Both the position numbers and the translations under genes were made by a program. A stretch of 64,000 nt of DNA from Methylobacillus methanolivorans (GTDB lineage Bacteria > Pseudomonadota > Gammaproteobacteria > Burkholderiales > Methylophilaceae). The stretch's first letter is position 1. Every line of letters begins with the position of its first letter. The stretch lies in the NCBI RefSeq assembly GCF_044751345.1, contig NZ_JBIWXY010000002.1:248001-312000 (forward strand), written 5' to 3'. Under the pieces are notes generated by a model that saw only the letters and a program-made list of their open reading frames with translations, was not told the DNA's origin and searched no databases. Shown here one piece after another: positions 16,509-25,936 of this stretch.

Positions 16509-17365
16509 CGTTTGCGGAATATCCGTTCGCGCTTGTCTATGGCCTCGAACTGCTGGCCGTAATCGGAAAACTCCATGCTCTCCTTGCTGCCTAGCCCGAG
16601 AAAGCCGCGATGGCACAACGAGTCGTGGAACAAGCCCAGGGCCCGGTTCTGCAAGCCGCGATTGAAGTAAATCAACACATTGCGGCAGGAAATCAAGTGG
16701 GTTTCGGAGAAGACGCTATCGGTTGCCAGGCTATGATCGGCAAAGGTTACGTTGTCGCAGAGGCTGCGATCAAACAAGGCAGCATGGTAGGCCGCAGTGT
16801 AATAGTCGGAGAATGCACGCTTGCCGCCAGCCTGCTGGTAATTACGTGTGTAGAGTTGCATGCGGTCTAGCGGAAATACGCCTTTCCTCGCCTTGTCCAG
16901 AGATTGCGGGTTGATGTCGGTCGCGTAGATGATGGAGCGGTCGAGGAGGCCCTCTTCTTTCAGCATGATGGCCAGCGAGTAGACTTCTTCCCCGGTGCTG
17001 CAACCTGCCACCCAGATTTTGAGCGAGGGATAAGTGCTGAGCACAGGCAGGACTTCTGTGCGCAGCTTGGCGAAGTAAGCTGGGTCACGGAACATTTCGC
17101 TCACCGGGATGGTGAGGTATTGCAGCAATTGCATGAACATGGCGGGTTCATGTAACACGCGGGATTGCAACTCCGATACCGAGTGGCAATCGAAAGCGCG
17201 TATGGCCTGTACCACGCGGCGCTTCTGCGATGCGCCAGCATAATCACGGAAATCATAGCTGTATCGCAGGTAGATGGCTTCCAGCAGCAGACGCAGCTCA
17301 ATATCAAGCGTGCTGAGTTGCTGATGCTCAGTGTCTGCCTTGGTGGTGATCGGTGTCTTGCTCAT
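16505..17365 (-). CDS. CheR-type SAM-dependent methyltransferase
   Basis: A 286-residue CheR family protein-glutamate methyltransferase. An N-terminal helical region (about 20-85) recognises the substrate, and the SAM fold follows with VAGCSTGEEVYSLA and YATDINPQSLDKAR. The domain end carries SCRNVLIYFNRGLQ. No TPR domain follows. ATG 17365 lies 2 bases after the upstream kinase stop and 36 bases inside the longest frame. It overlaps cheB by 4 bases. The four-gene arrangement suggests adaptation by reversible methylation in a non-chemotaxis pathway. The methylated partner is unknown. Confidence 0.92.
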   Translation of the reverse strand: MSKTPITTKADTEHQQLSTLDIELRLLLEAIYLRYSYDFRDYAGASQKRRVVQAIRAFDCHSVSELQSRVLHEPAMFMQLLQYLTIPVSEMFRDPAYFAKLRTEVLPVLSTYPSLKIWVAGCSTGEEVYSLAIMLKEEGLLDRSIIYATDINPQSLDKARKGVFPLDRMQLYTRNYQQAGGKRAFSDYYTAAYHAALFDRSLCDNVTFADHSLATDSVFSETHLISCRNVLIYFNRGLQNRALGLFHDSLCHRGFLGLGSKESMEFSDYGQQFEAIDKRERIFRKR

Positions 17366-17367
17366 GA

Positions 17368-20300
17368 TCACTGGGCCGAGTGGATGCCTGCAGGTAACCA
17401 TACGCGTAGCAGTGAGTGCAGGCGTGATAAATCTATTGGCTTGGCAAGGTAGTCATTCATGCCAGCCTTGATGCATTGCTCCTGATCATCCTTCATAGCC
17501 TTGGCCGTGATGGCGATGATGGGTAGGCGCTCGAAGCGGCCATCGGCGCGGATGCGGCGTGTGGCCTCCAGGCCATCCATCTCCGGCATCATGACATCCA
17601 TCAGTACTAGGTCGATATTGATCACCTGGTCAAGCTTCTCGATGGCCTCGATACCATTGCGTGCAACTTCGACCGACATGCCTTTTTGTTCCAGGGCGCT
17701 GGTGAGTGCGAAAACATTGCGTACATCATCATCGACCAGCAAGATGCGCCGACCGTCGAAAATACGCTCACGGCTGCGTAGCGTTTGCAGCATGCGTTGG
17801 CGCTCGCTGGAAAGCTCGGATTCCACCTTGTGCAGGAATAGGGTGACTTCATCCAGCAGCCGCTCTGGTGAGCGGGCTCCCTTGATGATGATCGAGCGTG
17901 AGTACTTGAGCAGTTCGGCTTCTTCCTCGCGGCTCAGGTTGCGGCCTGTGTAGACAATTACCGGTGGAAACGCGCGGATATCCTCATGCGACATGCGTTG
18001 CAGCAATTCGCTGCCCTGCATGTCGGGCAGCTTGAGATCAATGATCATGCAGTCGAAGACCTGCTTGCGCAGCAACTCCAACGCCTCGTTGCCGAAGGCC
18101 ACTGAAACGATCTCGACATCGTCGTCCGCAATGAGTTGATGCACGCTCTCGCGTTGACGGTCGTCATCTTCAACCAGCAGCACACGCTTGATTTTTTGCG
18201 TCAGCTTTTCTTCCAGCCGCGTGAAGACCTGTTTGAGCTCTTCCAGTGAGGCTGGCTTGAGCGCGTAGCCAATCGCCCCCAGGTGTAGTGCAGCTTCCGC
18301 ATGGTCAGAGCCTGAAATGACATGTACCGGGATATGGCGCGTCAGTGGGTTTTCCTTGAGCTCGTGCAATACGCTTAAGCCCGATTGGTCGGGCAGGCGA
18401 ATATCCAGCAGGATAGCCTGCGGCTGGTATTGTGTCGCCAGCTGCAAGCCTTCTTCTGCGCCATGGGCGACGATGCAGTGGTAATTCATTTCCTGCGCGA
18501 GGTCGTAGAGTATCTTGGCAAAGGTGGCCTCATCTTCCACCACCAACACGAGTCGCTTGGCATCGCTGGTATGGCCCCTGTCATCGGGAAAGGCCGGGCC
18601 TTCCAGCCTGGGAGCCTTGGGTTTGGTGATCGCTGGGGTAGGAGATGCTTGATCGGCCTGAGTCGTGTTTGAAGCTAGGGCAATAGGTGTTGCAACCGGG
18701 CCAATGCGCTCGGCTTGCCATTGCAGGGGGAGCGTCAGCGTAAAGCGGCTACCCTCGCCGCTCGCACTCGTCAGGGATATATCGCCTCCCAGCAGGTTGG
18801 CCAGGTTGCGCGAAATGGAGAGGCCCAATCCGGTGCCGCCATATTTACGGCTTGATGTGCCATCTACCTGGCGGAATGGGGCGAAAATGGTGTCATGAAA
18901 GTGCTTGTCTATACCAATGCCCGTGTCTTGTACGACGAAACTGATTTGATCGTTATCGTCGGTGGCTATCATGAGTGATACGCTACCCTTGTCGGTAAAC
19001 TTGATGGCGTTGGACAAGAGGTTTTTGATGATCTGTTCCAGGCGCTGCCGGTCGCTATGCACATTGCTCGGGGTACCTGGGGCAATCTCTACCTTGAAAT
19101 CCAGTTTTTTCTGTGTTGCCAGAGGCGTGAAAATGGATTGCATGGTATCGGCAAGGGCGCTGATGGAGAGCTGCTGAGGATTGAGATCAAGCTTGCCAGC
19201 CTCAACCTTTGAAATATCGAGGATGTCATTGATAAGGTTGAGCAGGTCGTTGCCCGCAGAGTAGATCGTGTTGGCAAATTTCACCTGCTCCTCGTTCAAG
19301 TTGCCATCACGATTGTCCGCCAACAGCTTCGCCAGGATCAGCGAGCTATTCAGCGGGGTGCGCAATTCGTGCGACATGTTGGCGAGGAATTCAGATTTAT
19401 ATTGGCTGGCGCGCTCCAGGTCTTGGGCGCGTGCCTCTAGTTGCTCTTGTGCTTCCAGCAAGGCCGTGTTTTTCTGATCCAGCGCGACAGCCTGTTCTGC
19501 CAGCCTGTCGTTGGTTTGTTCCAGTTCGGCTTTCTGGTTTTCCAGTGTAGCTTGCGACTCTTCCAGGACGCGAGATTGTTCTTCCAGCTCTTCATTGCTG
19601 GTGCGTAGCTCTTCCTGTTGTACTTGCAGCTCCTCATTGAGCTGCTGGGTTTCAGCCAGGGCATCTTGCAGACGTTGGCGCGACAATGCAGCTTCAATAG
19701 CGACCCCAAGGCTACCAGCGATGAGGGACAGAAACTCAAGCGCCAGTGGCTCTGGTTTGTGCAGGAAGCCTAATTCGGCGACCCCATTGATATGCTTGTC
19801 ATAGGTAATCGGCACAATCACCAAGTGACGTGGCGTAGCATCGCCCAATGTTGAGTTCACTTTGATGTAGTCGCTGGGCAGGTTCTCCAGGGCAATCACG
19901 CGCCTTTCTGCTACGGCTTGGCCCAACAGGCCCTGGTGTTCACGCACGGTAATATGGCGTTGCTCGTATTCAGGGCTGAAGCCATAGGCGGCAAAGCGTT
20001 GCAGGGTGCCATCGTCGTCACGCACATACACTGCCCCTACTTGCACACCTATATAGTGTGCGAGGAAGTCTAGTGAGGTACGTCCTACTTGCGGTAATGT
20101 CATTTGGCCAATGCCTAGCTCAGCTAGCGATGTCTGGCCGGTGCGCATCCATGCTTGTTGCTGTTGCGCATCTGCATACTCCTGTTGATGTTGCAGGATG
20201 GATTCGTAGTTGTTTGATAACCCCAGAAGTTCGCGGCGACCAAAATATCCCAGGAACCCGGTCAGCCCAAGCACAAAGACGAGATAGGCTGCCAGTGAGA

Positions 20301-20880
20301 AAGTAATGGTTTTGCGCGCGTCATCATTCCTGTCTTTCAGCATGCGCTGTTCTTCGAGCACAAAACCTGTCAGCTCGTTGCGGATTTCATCGAACTGTAG
20401 TTTTCCATGGCCCAGCCGCAAGGTGGATAAGAAATCTTCGTTTGACCGACGTTTATCGATCATCAAACTGGCGTAGGCATCCCATTGGTCGATATACGCT
20501 TGCGTGCGCTTGAGGCGATCAATCTGGGAGGGGTTGTCTGTCACCAAGAGGGTCAAGGCCGAGATTTCGGCCTGAATCTTGGGTTTACTCAGCAGATAAG
20601 GGGCAAGAAAGCTATCGTCCTTGCTGAGTAAGTAGCCACGCATTCCGCTTTCCATGTCGACTGCGAGCTTGGAGATTTCCTGTGCCTTGCCAATGACGCG
20701 CTCGGTGTGTTCTACCCAGTTCATTGAACTGAGTAGATTGAGTACCAGTATGATAAACAAGGCTGCGCTGGCAATACCGACTCCGAGCGGTAGCATGATA
20801 TTACGGCGCAGAATACGCTTAAAACTGACTTGATCAATATTGGCTTGCCCGGGCATGGAATGAAGTTCTGCAGATTTCAA
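17368..20880 (-). CDS. CHASE3-GAF hybrid histidine kinase with three receivers
   Basis: A 1170-residue inner-membrane sensor. In order: TM1 (28-52), CHASE3-like periplasmic helical domain (about 53-185), TM2 (190-214), GAF (about 255-398), a long Gln/Glu-rich coiled-coil (400-495), HisKA with His504 (MSHELRTPLN), HATPase (N box near 620, DTGIGI 652-657, GGTGLGLSIS 681-690), then receivers with Asp826, Asp948 and Asp1095. All three receivers keep their acceptor Asp, giving a phosphorelay-like layout without an Hpt domain in the protein. It heads the operon with CheR, CheB and a REC-kinase. The periplasmic ligand is unknown. The coiled-coil carries many Glu-Glu and Gln-Glu pairs, the kind of site CheR methylates. 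Confidence 0.95.
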   Translation of the reverse strand: MKSAELHSMPGQANIDQVSFKRILRRNIMLPLGVGIASAALFIILVLNLLSSMNWVEHTERVIGKAQEISKLAVDMESGMRGYLLSKDDSFLAPYLLSKPKIQAEISALTLLVTDNPSQIDRLKRTQAYIDQWDAYASLMIDKRRSNEDFLSTLRLGHGKLQFDEIRNELTGFVLEEQRMLKDRNDDARKTITFSLAAYLVFVLGLTGFLGYFGRRELLGLSNNYESILQHQQEYADAQQQQAWMRTGQTSLAELGIGQMTLPQVGRTSLDFLAHYIGVQVGAVYVRDDDGTLQRFAAYGFSPEYEQRHITVREHQGLLGQAVAERRVIALENLPSDYIKVNSTLGDATPRHLVIVPITYDKHINGVAELGFLHKPEPLALEFLSLIAGSLGVAIEAALSRQRLQDALAETQQLNEELQVQQEELRTSNEELEEQSRVLEESQATLENQKAELEQTNDRLAEQAVALDQKNTALLEAQEQLEARAQDLERASQYKSEFLANMSHELRTPLNSSLILAKLLADNRDGNLNEEQVKFANTIYSAGNDLLNLINDILDISKVEAGKLDLNPQQLSISALADTMQSIFTPLATQKKLDFKVEIAPGTPSNVHSDRQRLEQIIKNLLSNAIKFTDKGSVSLMIATDDNDQISFVVQDTGIGIDKHFHDTIFAPFRQVDGTSSRKYGGTGLGLSISRNLANLLGGDISLTSASGEGSRFTLTLPLQWQAERIGPVATPIALASNTTQADQASPTPAITKPKAPRLEGPAFPDDRGHTSDAKRLVLVVEDEATFAKILYDLAQEMNYHCIVAHGAEEGLQLATQYQPQAILLDIRLPDQSGLSVLHELKENPLTRHIPVHVISGSDHAEAALHLGAIGYALKPASLEELKQVFTRLEEKLTQKIKRVLLVEDDDRQRESVHQLIADDDVEIVSVAFGNEALELLRKQVFDCMIIDLKLPDMQGSELLQRMSHEDIRAFPPVIVYTGRNLSREEEAELLKYSRSIIIKGARSPERLLDEVTLFLHKVESELSSERQRMLQTLRSRERIFDGRRILLVDDDVRNVFALTSALEQKGMSVEVARNGIEAIEKLDQVINIDLVLMDVMMPEMDGLEATRRIRADGRFERLPIIAITAKAMKDDQEQCIKAGMNDYLAKPIDLSRLHSLLRVWLPAGIHSAQ

Positions 20881-21162
20881 GATGCATTAGTGTAGCGCAA
20901 CTGTCGGGGTTGCAATTGTTAACAATGCCGAATATCGCGACAAAGTGCGGTAAACGCGCATAGAAAATACCGTAATTCCAGAGATTGTAGGAGTTGTCTG
21001 ACAGTGACGGTAATGTATGCCTACAAAGATCGAAGTAAGGCTGTCACATGAGATTGAGTGTGTAGCAGGGGTATCGACTTTGTCGGTTTACCCCCTGCTG
21101 TTTGGTGGCGAGATCTTCCACGCTTGTTTGCCAGTGATTACCTGATGTTGATGTCGGAGAAA
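20881..21162. other. Intergenic region with palindrome and hairpin
   Basis: No coding sequence is supported in these 282 bases. The perfect palindrome ATTGTTAACAAT (20915-20926) lies 35 bases ahead of the large kinase start, a candidate operator for that operon. Further right, AGCAGGGGTA (21064-21073) and TACCCCCTGCT (21089-21099) form a hairpin with one bulged base, about 64 bases past the HlyD gene stop. It has no T-tract. It may stabilise or end the efflux transcript. Confidence 0.5.
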
Positions 21163-22062
21163 TCAGGCTGGAGGTAAAGGTTTAGCGGTTTTGGCTGCCG
21201 GGTGGATAATCACGGAGCAAGTCATGCCCGCGACTAGGACAACCCCTTCGGGAATCTCGTCGATATGGATACGCACCGGGACACGTTGCGCCAGGCGTAC
21301 CCAATTGAAGCTAGGGTTGACGTTGGCTAATAGCCTGACATCTGTCGGGTTGTCGCGATCGGTGATGCCACGCGCCATGCTTTCGACATGGCCACGCAAT
21401 ACAACATCGGTGCCTAGCATGCGGATTTCTGCCGCGTCGTTAACATGAATCAGGGGCAGTTTGTGTTCCTCGAAGTAGCCATAGACCCAATAGGATTTCT
21501 GGTCGATGAGGGCGAGCTTCGGCTGCCCGGCCTGGGCGTAATCGCCAGGCCTGACCAATAGATTGGACACCCAGCCATCCACTGGGGCGCGTACTTCTGT
21601 ACGCTTGAGGTTGAGCCTAGCATGGCCTAATTCGGCATGAGCCTGGTCGAGATCGGCCTTCGCAGCCAGGGAAATAAGGTCGGAGTCTTCCCGGTCTTCG
21701 CGTGAGATGACCTGGTCGTCCAGCATGGCGCGGCGGGTAGATTGCCCACGCTTAAGCGCGAGGGTGATCTTGCGTTGCTCCAGCTTGGCTTCTGCTTCTT
21801 CTACTGCATGGTGATAACGCTCGGCATCAATGCGGAACAGCAGATCGCCTTTTTTCACAAATTGATTGTCGCGCACCACGACCTCGGTCACCAATCCGGA
21901 AACATCACTGGCAATATTGACCACATCGGCGCGTACCCGGCCATCACGCGTCCAAGGCGAGTCCATATAGCGCACCCAGAGCAGGTGGCCGAGCATGACT
22001 GCTACCACGACAATGATCACGGTCAGTGCGATACGCAGGGTTTGCTTGTAGAGGTCTTTCAT
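21163..22062 (-). CDS. HlyD-family membrane fusion protein (AaeA-like)
   Basis: A 299-residue periplasmic adaptor. One N-terminal membrane anchor (about 10-32) is followed by the lipoyl/biotinyl-like half (VNIASDVSGLVTEVVVRDNQFVKKGDLL), an alpha-hairpin and the second half (VRAPVDGWVSNLLVRPGDYA). This is the EmrA/AaeA type. It is the last gene of a leftward operon after a DUF1656 protein and a FUSC permease, the arrangement of the p-hydroxybenzoate efflux system aaeXAB. It should link the FUSC pump to the outer-membrane lipoprotein encoded upstream. The substrate, possibly aromatic acids, is inferred from homology. Confidence 0.92.
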   Translation of the reverse strand: MKDLYKQTLRIALTVIIVVVAVMLGHLLWVRYMDSPWTRDGRVRADVVNIASDVSGLVTEVVVRDNQFVKKGDLLFRIDAERYHHAVEEAEAKLEQRKITLALKRGQSTRRAMLDDQVISREDREDSDLISLAAKADLDQAHAELGHARLNLKRTEVRAPVDGWVSNLLVRPGDYAQAGQPKLALIDQKSYWVYGYFEEHKLPLIHVNDAAEIRMLGTDVVLRGHVESMARGITDRDNPTDVRLLANVNPSFNWVRLAQRVPVRIHIDEIPEGVVLVAGMTCSVIIHPAAKTAKPLPPA

Positions 22063-22075
22063 ATGCGTTTCCTTG

Positions 22076-22273
22076 TCAGTAGATCAGCAGTCCCAAGGTG
22101 CAGAACAGGCAGGCGAATAGGCCCAGGCGAAACAGCGCGCGGTACCAGATGTATTGGTAGGCTCCCAACCATCCCAGCGTCTTGTCTAGCAGCCAATACA
22201 AGATGAGTGCTGCCACGAAGGCCAGCACCAAGGTCGGCATGAGGGCGTCAAGAAAAGCGATTTCCCTAGGCAT
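22076..22273 (-). CDS. DUF1656 small membrane protein (AaeX-like)
   Basis: A 65-residue protein with two predicted membrane helices (about 10-28 and 45-63), matching the DUF1656/AaeX family that accompanies FUSC-type efflux pumps. The start overlaps the FUSC gene stop by 8 bases, and the HlyD gene follows after 13 bases. Its role in the pump is not defined. Confidence 0.85.
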   Translation of the reverse strand: MPREIAFLDALMPTLVLAFVAALILYWLLDKTLGWLGAYQYIWYRALFRLGLFACLFCTLGLLIY

Positions 22274-24449
22274 GGCGTAACGCTCCTGGTTCGGTGACTT
22301 CGTCTAGCGGTGCGACCGGCGTGAGTACCGAGTGTTTGTCCAGCAAGGCGCCGCGGATAAAGTGCAACATGGTGAGCAATTGCTGGCTGTTGGCGATGGT
22401 AAGAGATGCGCTGGTTTGCAAGCGCTCGATACTGCTGGTGATGGCGACAATCGCACGCTGGCGTAATGTCGTACTGGGCTGGGCGAACAGTCGCGATAAT
22501 TGGAGCAGGCTATGGTCTATCGTGCCACGTATGGTTGGATCGCTGACTTGTTGCAACTCCTGGCGCAAATTAATCACGGCCTGGCCAATTTCCAGCGTAG
22601 ACAGTAGCCAGTCGACAACTTCCTTGTCCTGGGCATTGGCGACATGGCGGGCCGATCCCATGCGCAGCAGCAGTTCGCGCGCATGGGTTTCCAGCGAGGT
22701 ACGTTCTGGCGGCGGGGTTTGTACGCACGCCTCCTGGATCAACGTGCGCAATGCCAATGCCACGCGAGTACGTGACCACAGGCCATTGGTGAGATCAATT
22801 AAGCTGTAGAACACGCCTGCCAGCATGATGGCGAGCAGGTCGGCAATCGCTTCATTGATGAAATTGATCGGGTGGGCAGCAAATACATTGTTGAAGCCGA
22901 TATGCAGGAAAAACACGATGAAGATGCCCGAGCCGATAGCGGCTACCGCTGGCCTGGTGGTCAGCCACGCAGCGATGGCAATTGCTGGCGACAAGGCCAA
23001 TGCCAGCATGGTAAAGCCTTGTGCTTGCGTTAGTAGCTGGAAGTTGCACCAATACAATAATGCGGTGCCGATCAAGGCCCCAATGATGAACTGGCGTACG
23101 GTCTTGCTGGGGGAAGGGGAGGATGCAAACAGGGTGCTGGCAATCGTGGCCAGGGTAATGGCTTCAATGCCGGAGCGCAGGTCGCAGACTATCCAGAGCA
23201 ATGACATCAGCGCAAATACCAGGCCGCCGCGCAGCCCTGCCAGGATGGCGGCAAGCGGGTCAAAATGCATGCCCAGGCTTGGCGATTGGCGGTTTTTTAA
23301 GGTGCTGGCGGGCATGGGTTGGCTGAGGCCAGCATAGGTGCTGGTGTAAGCATGCAGCTCGTCCAGCACGCGCAGGCTGAGCTCAGCCCCGGTGGCAAAA
23401 TCCAGGGTTTCAGTCTCGCTGAGCGTGGTAGGCAGGCTGGCCTGTATCTCGTGCAAATGCATGGGCCAGCGTTGGCGTAAGGCATTGATAGTGAGTGCTA
23501 CCTGTCTGGCTTCGTCCTCATTGCGCGCTTCATGCTGGTGCGTCATGACGGCAGCCTGGATAGGTGCAAAGAGTGCCAGCAGGCTTGTCACTACTTGCGG
23601 GTGCCCACTGGCTTGCAGTCGCCGTAACAGTTGTTCCAGTGAGTGGAAGCTGGTGGTAACGGCCATGAATTCCGAGTTGAGCAGAGTGAGGCGTTGCCGG
23701 TAGGCTCGGGAGTGATTGCTCTCCATGGAGGATGAAGCGTGGAATATCTCCAGCTCAAACACATCGCCTACCATGCGCAGGGTATCTGCCTGTGTATTGG
23801 GGGCTGAAAGTTTTTTCTGTTCCAGGTTGATCAGCAGCCGTGAGAAATCACGAAATCGCTTGCGTACCGCATTGCGTAGCAATTCGCTGATACCTTGCGG
23901 GAAAATCAGCGCGCTGACCAGGCTGGCGGAAGCCAAGCCAACCATGATCTCGGAAAGCCGTGTCATGGCAATGTCGAAGGTTTGCCCGGGATTCAGGGTG
24001 GCAGGCAGGCCAACAATACAGATGGTGTAGCCCGCCAGCACAAAGGCATAAGATTGGTGGTGGCGGAAAACGATGGAGCCTGCGGTACAGAAGCTGATCC
24101 ACAATGCCAGGTAGATGAGGAAAGGCACCCGCTCCTGCGCGAATAGCGCCACCAATAGCACCGAGGTGGCAATCCCGACCAGCGTGCCGATGAGGCGGTA
24201 AAAGCTCTTGGCCAATACCATGCTGGTGCGTGTCTGCATGACGATGGCAACCGTGAGCAAGGCAGTGCGCGGTTGCTCCAGCTCGAACTTGAGCGACACC
24301 CACATCGCGAGCATGCAGGCCAGCAACACTTTGCCAATATAGATCAGGGTTTGTGCATCTTCGCGGCCCCAATCGCGCAAGACGCCCAGTAATACATAGC
24401 GCCAGCGTGCACGCCGCCAGAAACTCAAGGCTGTGTGGGTGCTACGCAT
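22266..24449 (-). CDS. FUSC family efflux permease (AaeB-like)
   Basis: A 727-residue inner-membrane protein with two six-helix hydrophobic blocks (about 25-180 and 380-520), each followed by a cytoplasmic domain, as in AaeB and other fusaric-acid-resistance proteins. ATG 24449 overlaps the TGA of the upstream outer-membrane gene (ATGA), so it is chosen over TTG 24452. It exports aromatic or fusaric-type acids in characterised relatives. Together with the NodT-type lipoprotein, DUF1656 and HlyD genes it forms a complete three-layer export system controlled by the MarR gene at the operon head. Confidence 0.92.
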   Translation of the reverse strand: MRSTHTALSFWRRARWRYVLLGVLRDWGREDAQTLIYIGKVLLACMLAMWVSLKFELEQPRTALLTVAIVMQTRTSMVLAKSFYRLIGTLVGIATSVLLVALFAQERVPFLIYLALWISFCTAGSIVFRHHQSYAFVLAGYTICIVGLPATLNPGQTFDIAMTRLSEIMVGLASASLVSALIFPQGISELLRNAVRKRFRDFSRLLINLEQKKLSAPNTQADTLRMVGDVFELEIFHASSSMESNHSRAYRQRLTLLNSEFMAVTTSFHSLEQLLRRLQASGHPQVVTSLLALFAPIQAAVMTHQHEARNEDEARQVALTINALRQRWPMHLHEIQASLPTTLSETETLDFATGAELSLRVLDELHAYTSTYAGLSQPMPASTLKNRQSPSLGMHFDPLAAILAGLRGGLVFALMSLLWIVCDLRSGIEAITLATIASTLFASSPSPSKTVRQFIIGALIGTALLYWCNFQLLTQAQGFTMLALALSPAIAIAAWLTTRPAVAAIGSGIFIVFFLHIGFNNVFAAHPINFINEAIADLLAIMLAGVFYSLIDLTNGLWSRTRVALALRTLIQEACVQTPPPERTSLETHARELLLRMGSARHVANAQDKEVVDWLLSTLEIGQAVINLRQELQQVSDPTIRGTIDHSLLQLSRLFAQPSTTLRQRAIVAITSSIERLQTSASLTIANSQQLLTMLHFIRGALLDKHSVLTPVAPLDEVTEPGALRHA

Positions 24450-25885
24450 CAATGCAACTCGCTGGTTGATGGTAGCGTTCCACCGCCCAAGGCTTTCATG
24501 AGCCCGGCATAGGCATTGAGCCTGCTGGCCTCCAGGTCGATGAGGGCGGCTCGCTGGCTCAATACCTGGTTCTCCGCGTCCAACACCTTGATGTAATTTG
24601 CCAAACCGGCATGGTGGCGGGTTGTCGCCAGTTTCCTGGTTTTTTCCGCCAAATGCAGCGCATCCAGTAGCTCGGTATGTTGGATTCCATTCGAGTGCAA
24701 CATGACCAACTGGCCGCTGATTTCCTGCAATGATTGCAATACGGTGCTGTTGTATTGCTCCACGGCGATGTCGTAGGCCGCAGTTTCTGCTGCTAGGTTG
24801 CCGCGGCGTAGCCCGCCATCAAACAATGGCAGGGAAATAGCTGGCCCCACGCCTGCAATCAGGCCGCTTTCCGTCAGTATCTTGCTGAAGCCCATGGCTT
24901 GTAAACCTACAAAGCTCAACAGGTTGATGTTGGGGTAAAACGCTGCCTTGGCGCTGGCGATGTTGTGGTTGGCAGCCTCAATACGCCATTTGGCCGCCAC
25001 AATGTCGGGTCGCCTGCCTATCAGGTCGGCGGGCAGTGATGCCGGCAGGCCGATGTCGGCATTGAGCGCGAGTAAGGGCGCATGGAGATGTTCAGTAAAT
25101 CCAGGTCCTTCTCCTGCCAGCGCTGCCAATTGTTGTTGCAGCAGGGTGATGCGTTCATCACTGATTTCCAATTGCGCATGCAGGCCGGGAATCAGGGTTT
25201 CTGCTTCGCTGACTTCGATGTCTGTACCTAGCCCTGCAACCAGGGCGCGTTGCCGGATGCTGAGCTGTTGCTCGGCAATGTCCAGCCTCGCCTTGACGAT
25301 GTCGTGCTGGGCGTGCGCCTGTGACCAGGCAATGTATTGCATGACTAGGGCGGTGGTTAGGCTGAGCTTGACCTGTTGTGCCTCGGCTGCGGTTGCTTGC
25401 ATGCGGCTCAGTGTGCTGTTCCATTGCTCCTCGCGTTGCCCCCATAAGTCGAGATCGTAGCCGAGATTCAGCGTGGCCTTGTTGTTCCATTCCGTGTGAC
25501 CATTCCACGGTGGCGGAATGAATTGCAGGTTGGTGAAGCGCTCACGCACCAGGGTACTGTTGACGCTCGCTTGCGGTGAGCGCATTGCGCCAGTCGCTTG
25601 GGCTTGCGCCTCGGCCATGGCAACGCGGCTATGTGCTGCGCGCAGATCAGGGTGTTGTTGCAGGCTGTGGTGTATCAGGGCATCTAGCTGCGGGTCTTGA
25701 AACACTTGCCACCATGTTTCTTGTGGCCAGGGCAGGTCATGCTTGACCTGGGTGATGGCGTGGCCCTGGTCGAGCTGGTCGGCATGGCGGGGTTGGGCGG
25801 TAGTAGAAATACCGGACATGCTCATGCATCCAGGCAACACCGCGATGACAGCAGTGCTGAAAGCCTTGAGGATGTTGCGATGCAT
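24449..25885 (-). CDS. NodT-family outer-membrane efflux lipoprotein
   Basis: A 478-residue outer-membrane channel of the NodT/OprM type. The N-terminus carries a lipoprotein signal with lipobox LPGC (Cys19), and two OEP repeats follow, the first with AAHSRVAMAEAQAQ and the second with RPDIVAAKWRIEAANHNIASAKAAFYPNI. It supplies the exit duct for the FUSC/HlyD pump encoded downstream. The 51-base gap to marR and the same orientation indicate an operon. Aae systems in enterics rely on TolC, so a dedicated channel in the operon is a difference. Confidence 0.92.
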   Translation of the reverse strand: MHRNILKAFSTAVIAVLPGCMSMSGISTTAQPRHADQLDQGHAITQVKHDLPWPQETWWQVFQDPQLDALIHHSLQQHPDLRAAHSRVAMAEAQAQATGAMRSPQASVNSTLVRERFTNLQFIPPPWNGHTEWNNKATLNLGYDLDLWGQREEQWNSTLSRMQATAAEAQQVKLSLTTALVMQYIAWSQAHAQHDIVKARLDIAEQQLSIRQRALVAGLGTDIEVSEAETLIPGLHAQLEISDERITLLQQQLAALAGEGPGFTEHLHAPLLALNADIGLPASLPADLIGRRPDIVAAKWRIEAANHNIASAKAAFYPNINLLSFVGLQAMGFSKILTESGLIAGVGPAISLPLFDGGLRRGNLAAETAAYDIAVEQYNSTVLQSLQEISGQLVMLHSNGIQHTELLDALHLAEKTRKLATTRHHAGLANYIKVLDAENQVLSQRAALIDLEASRLNAYAGLMKALGGGTLPSTSELH

Positions 25886-25936
25886 GGTGGACTCCCGCCC
25901 GGTATAACAAATGTGAAGAGGTGATTGCTTCTGGTC

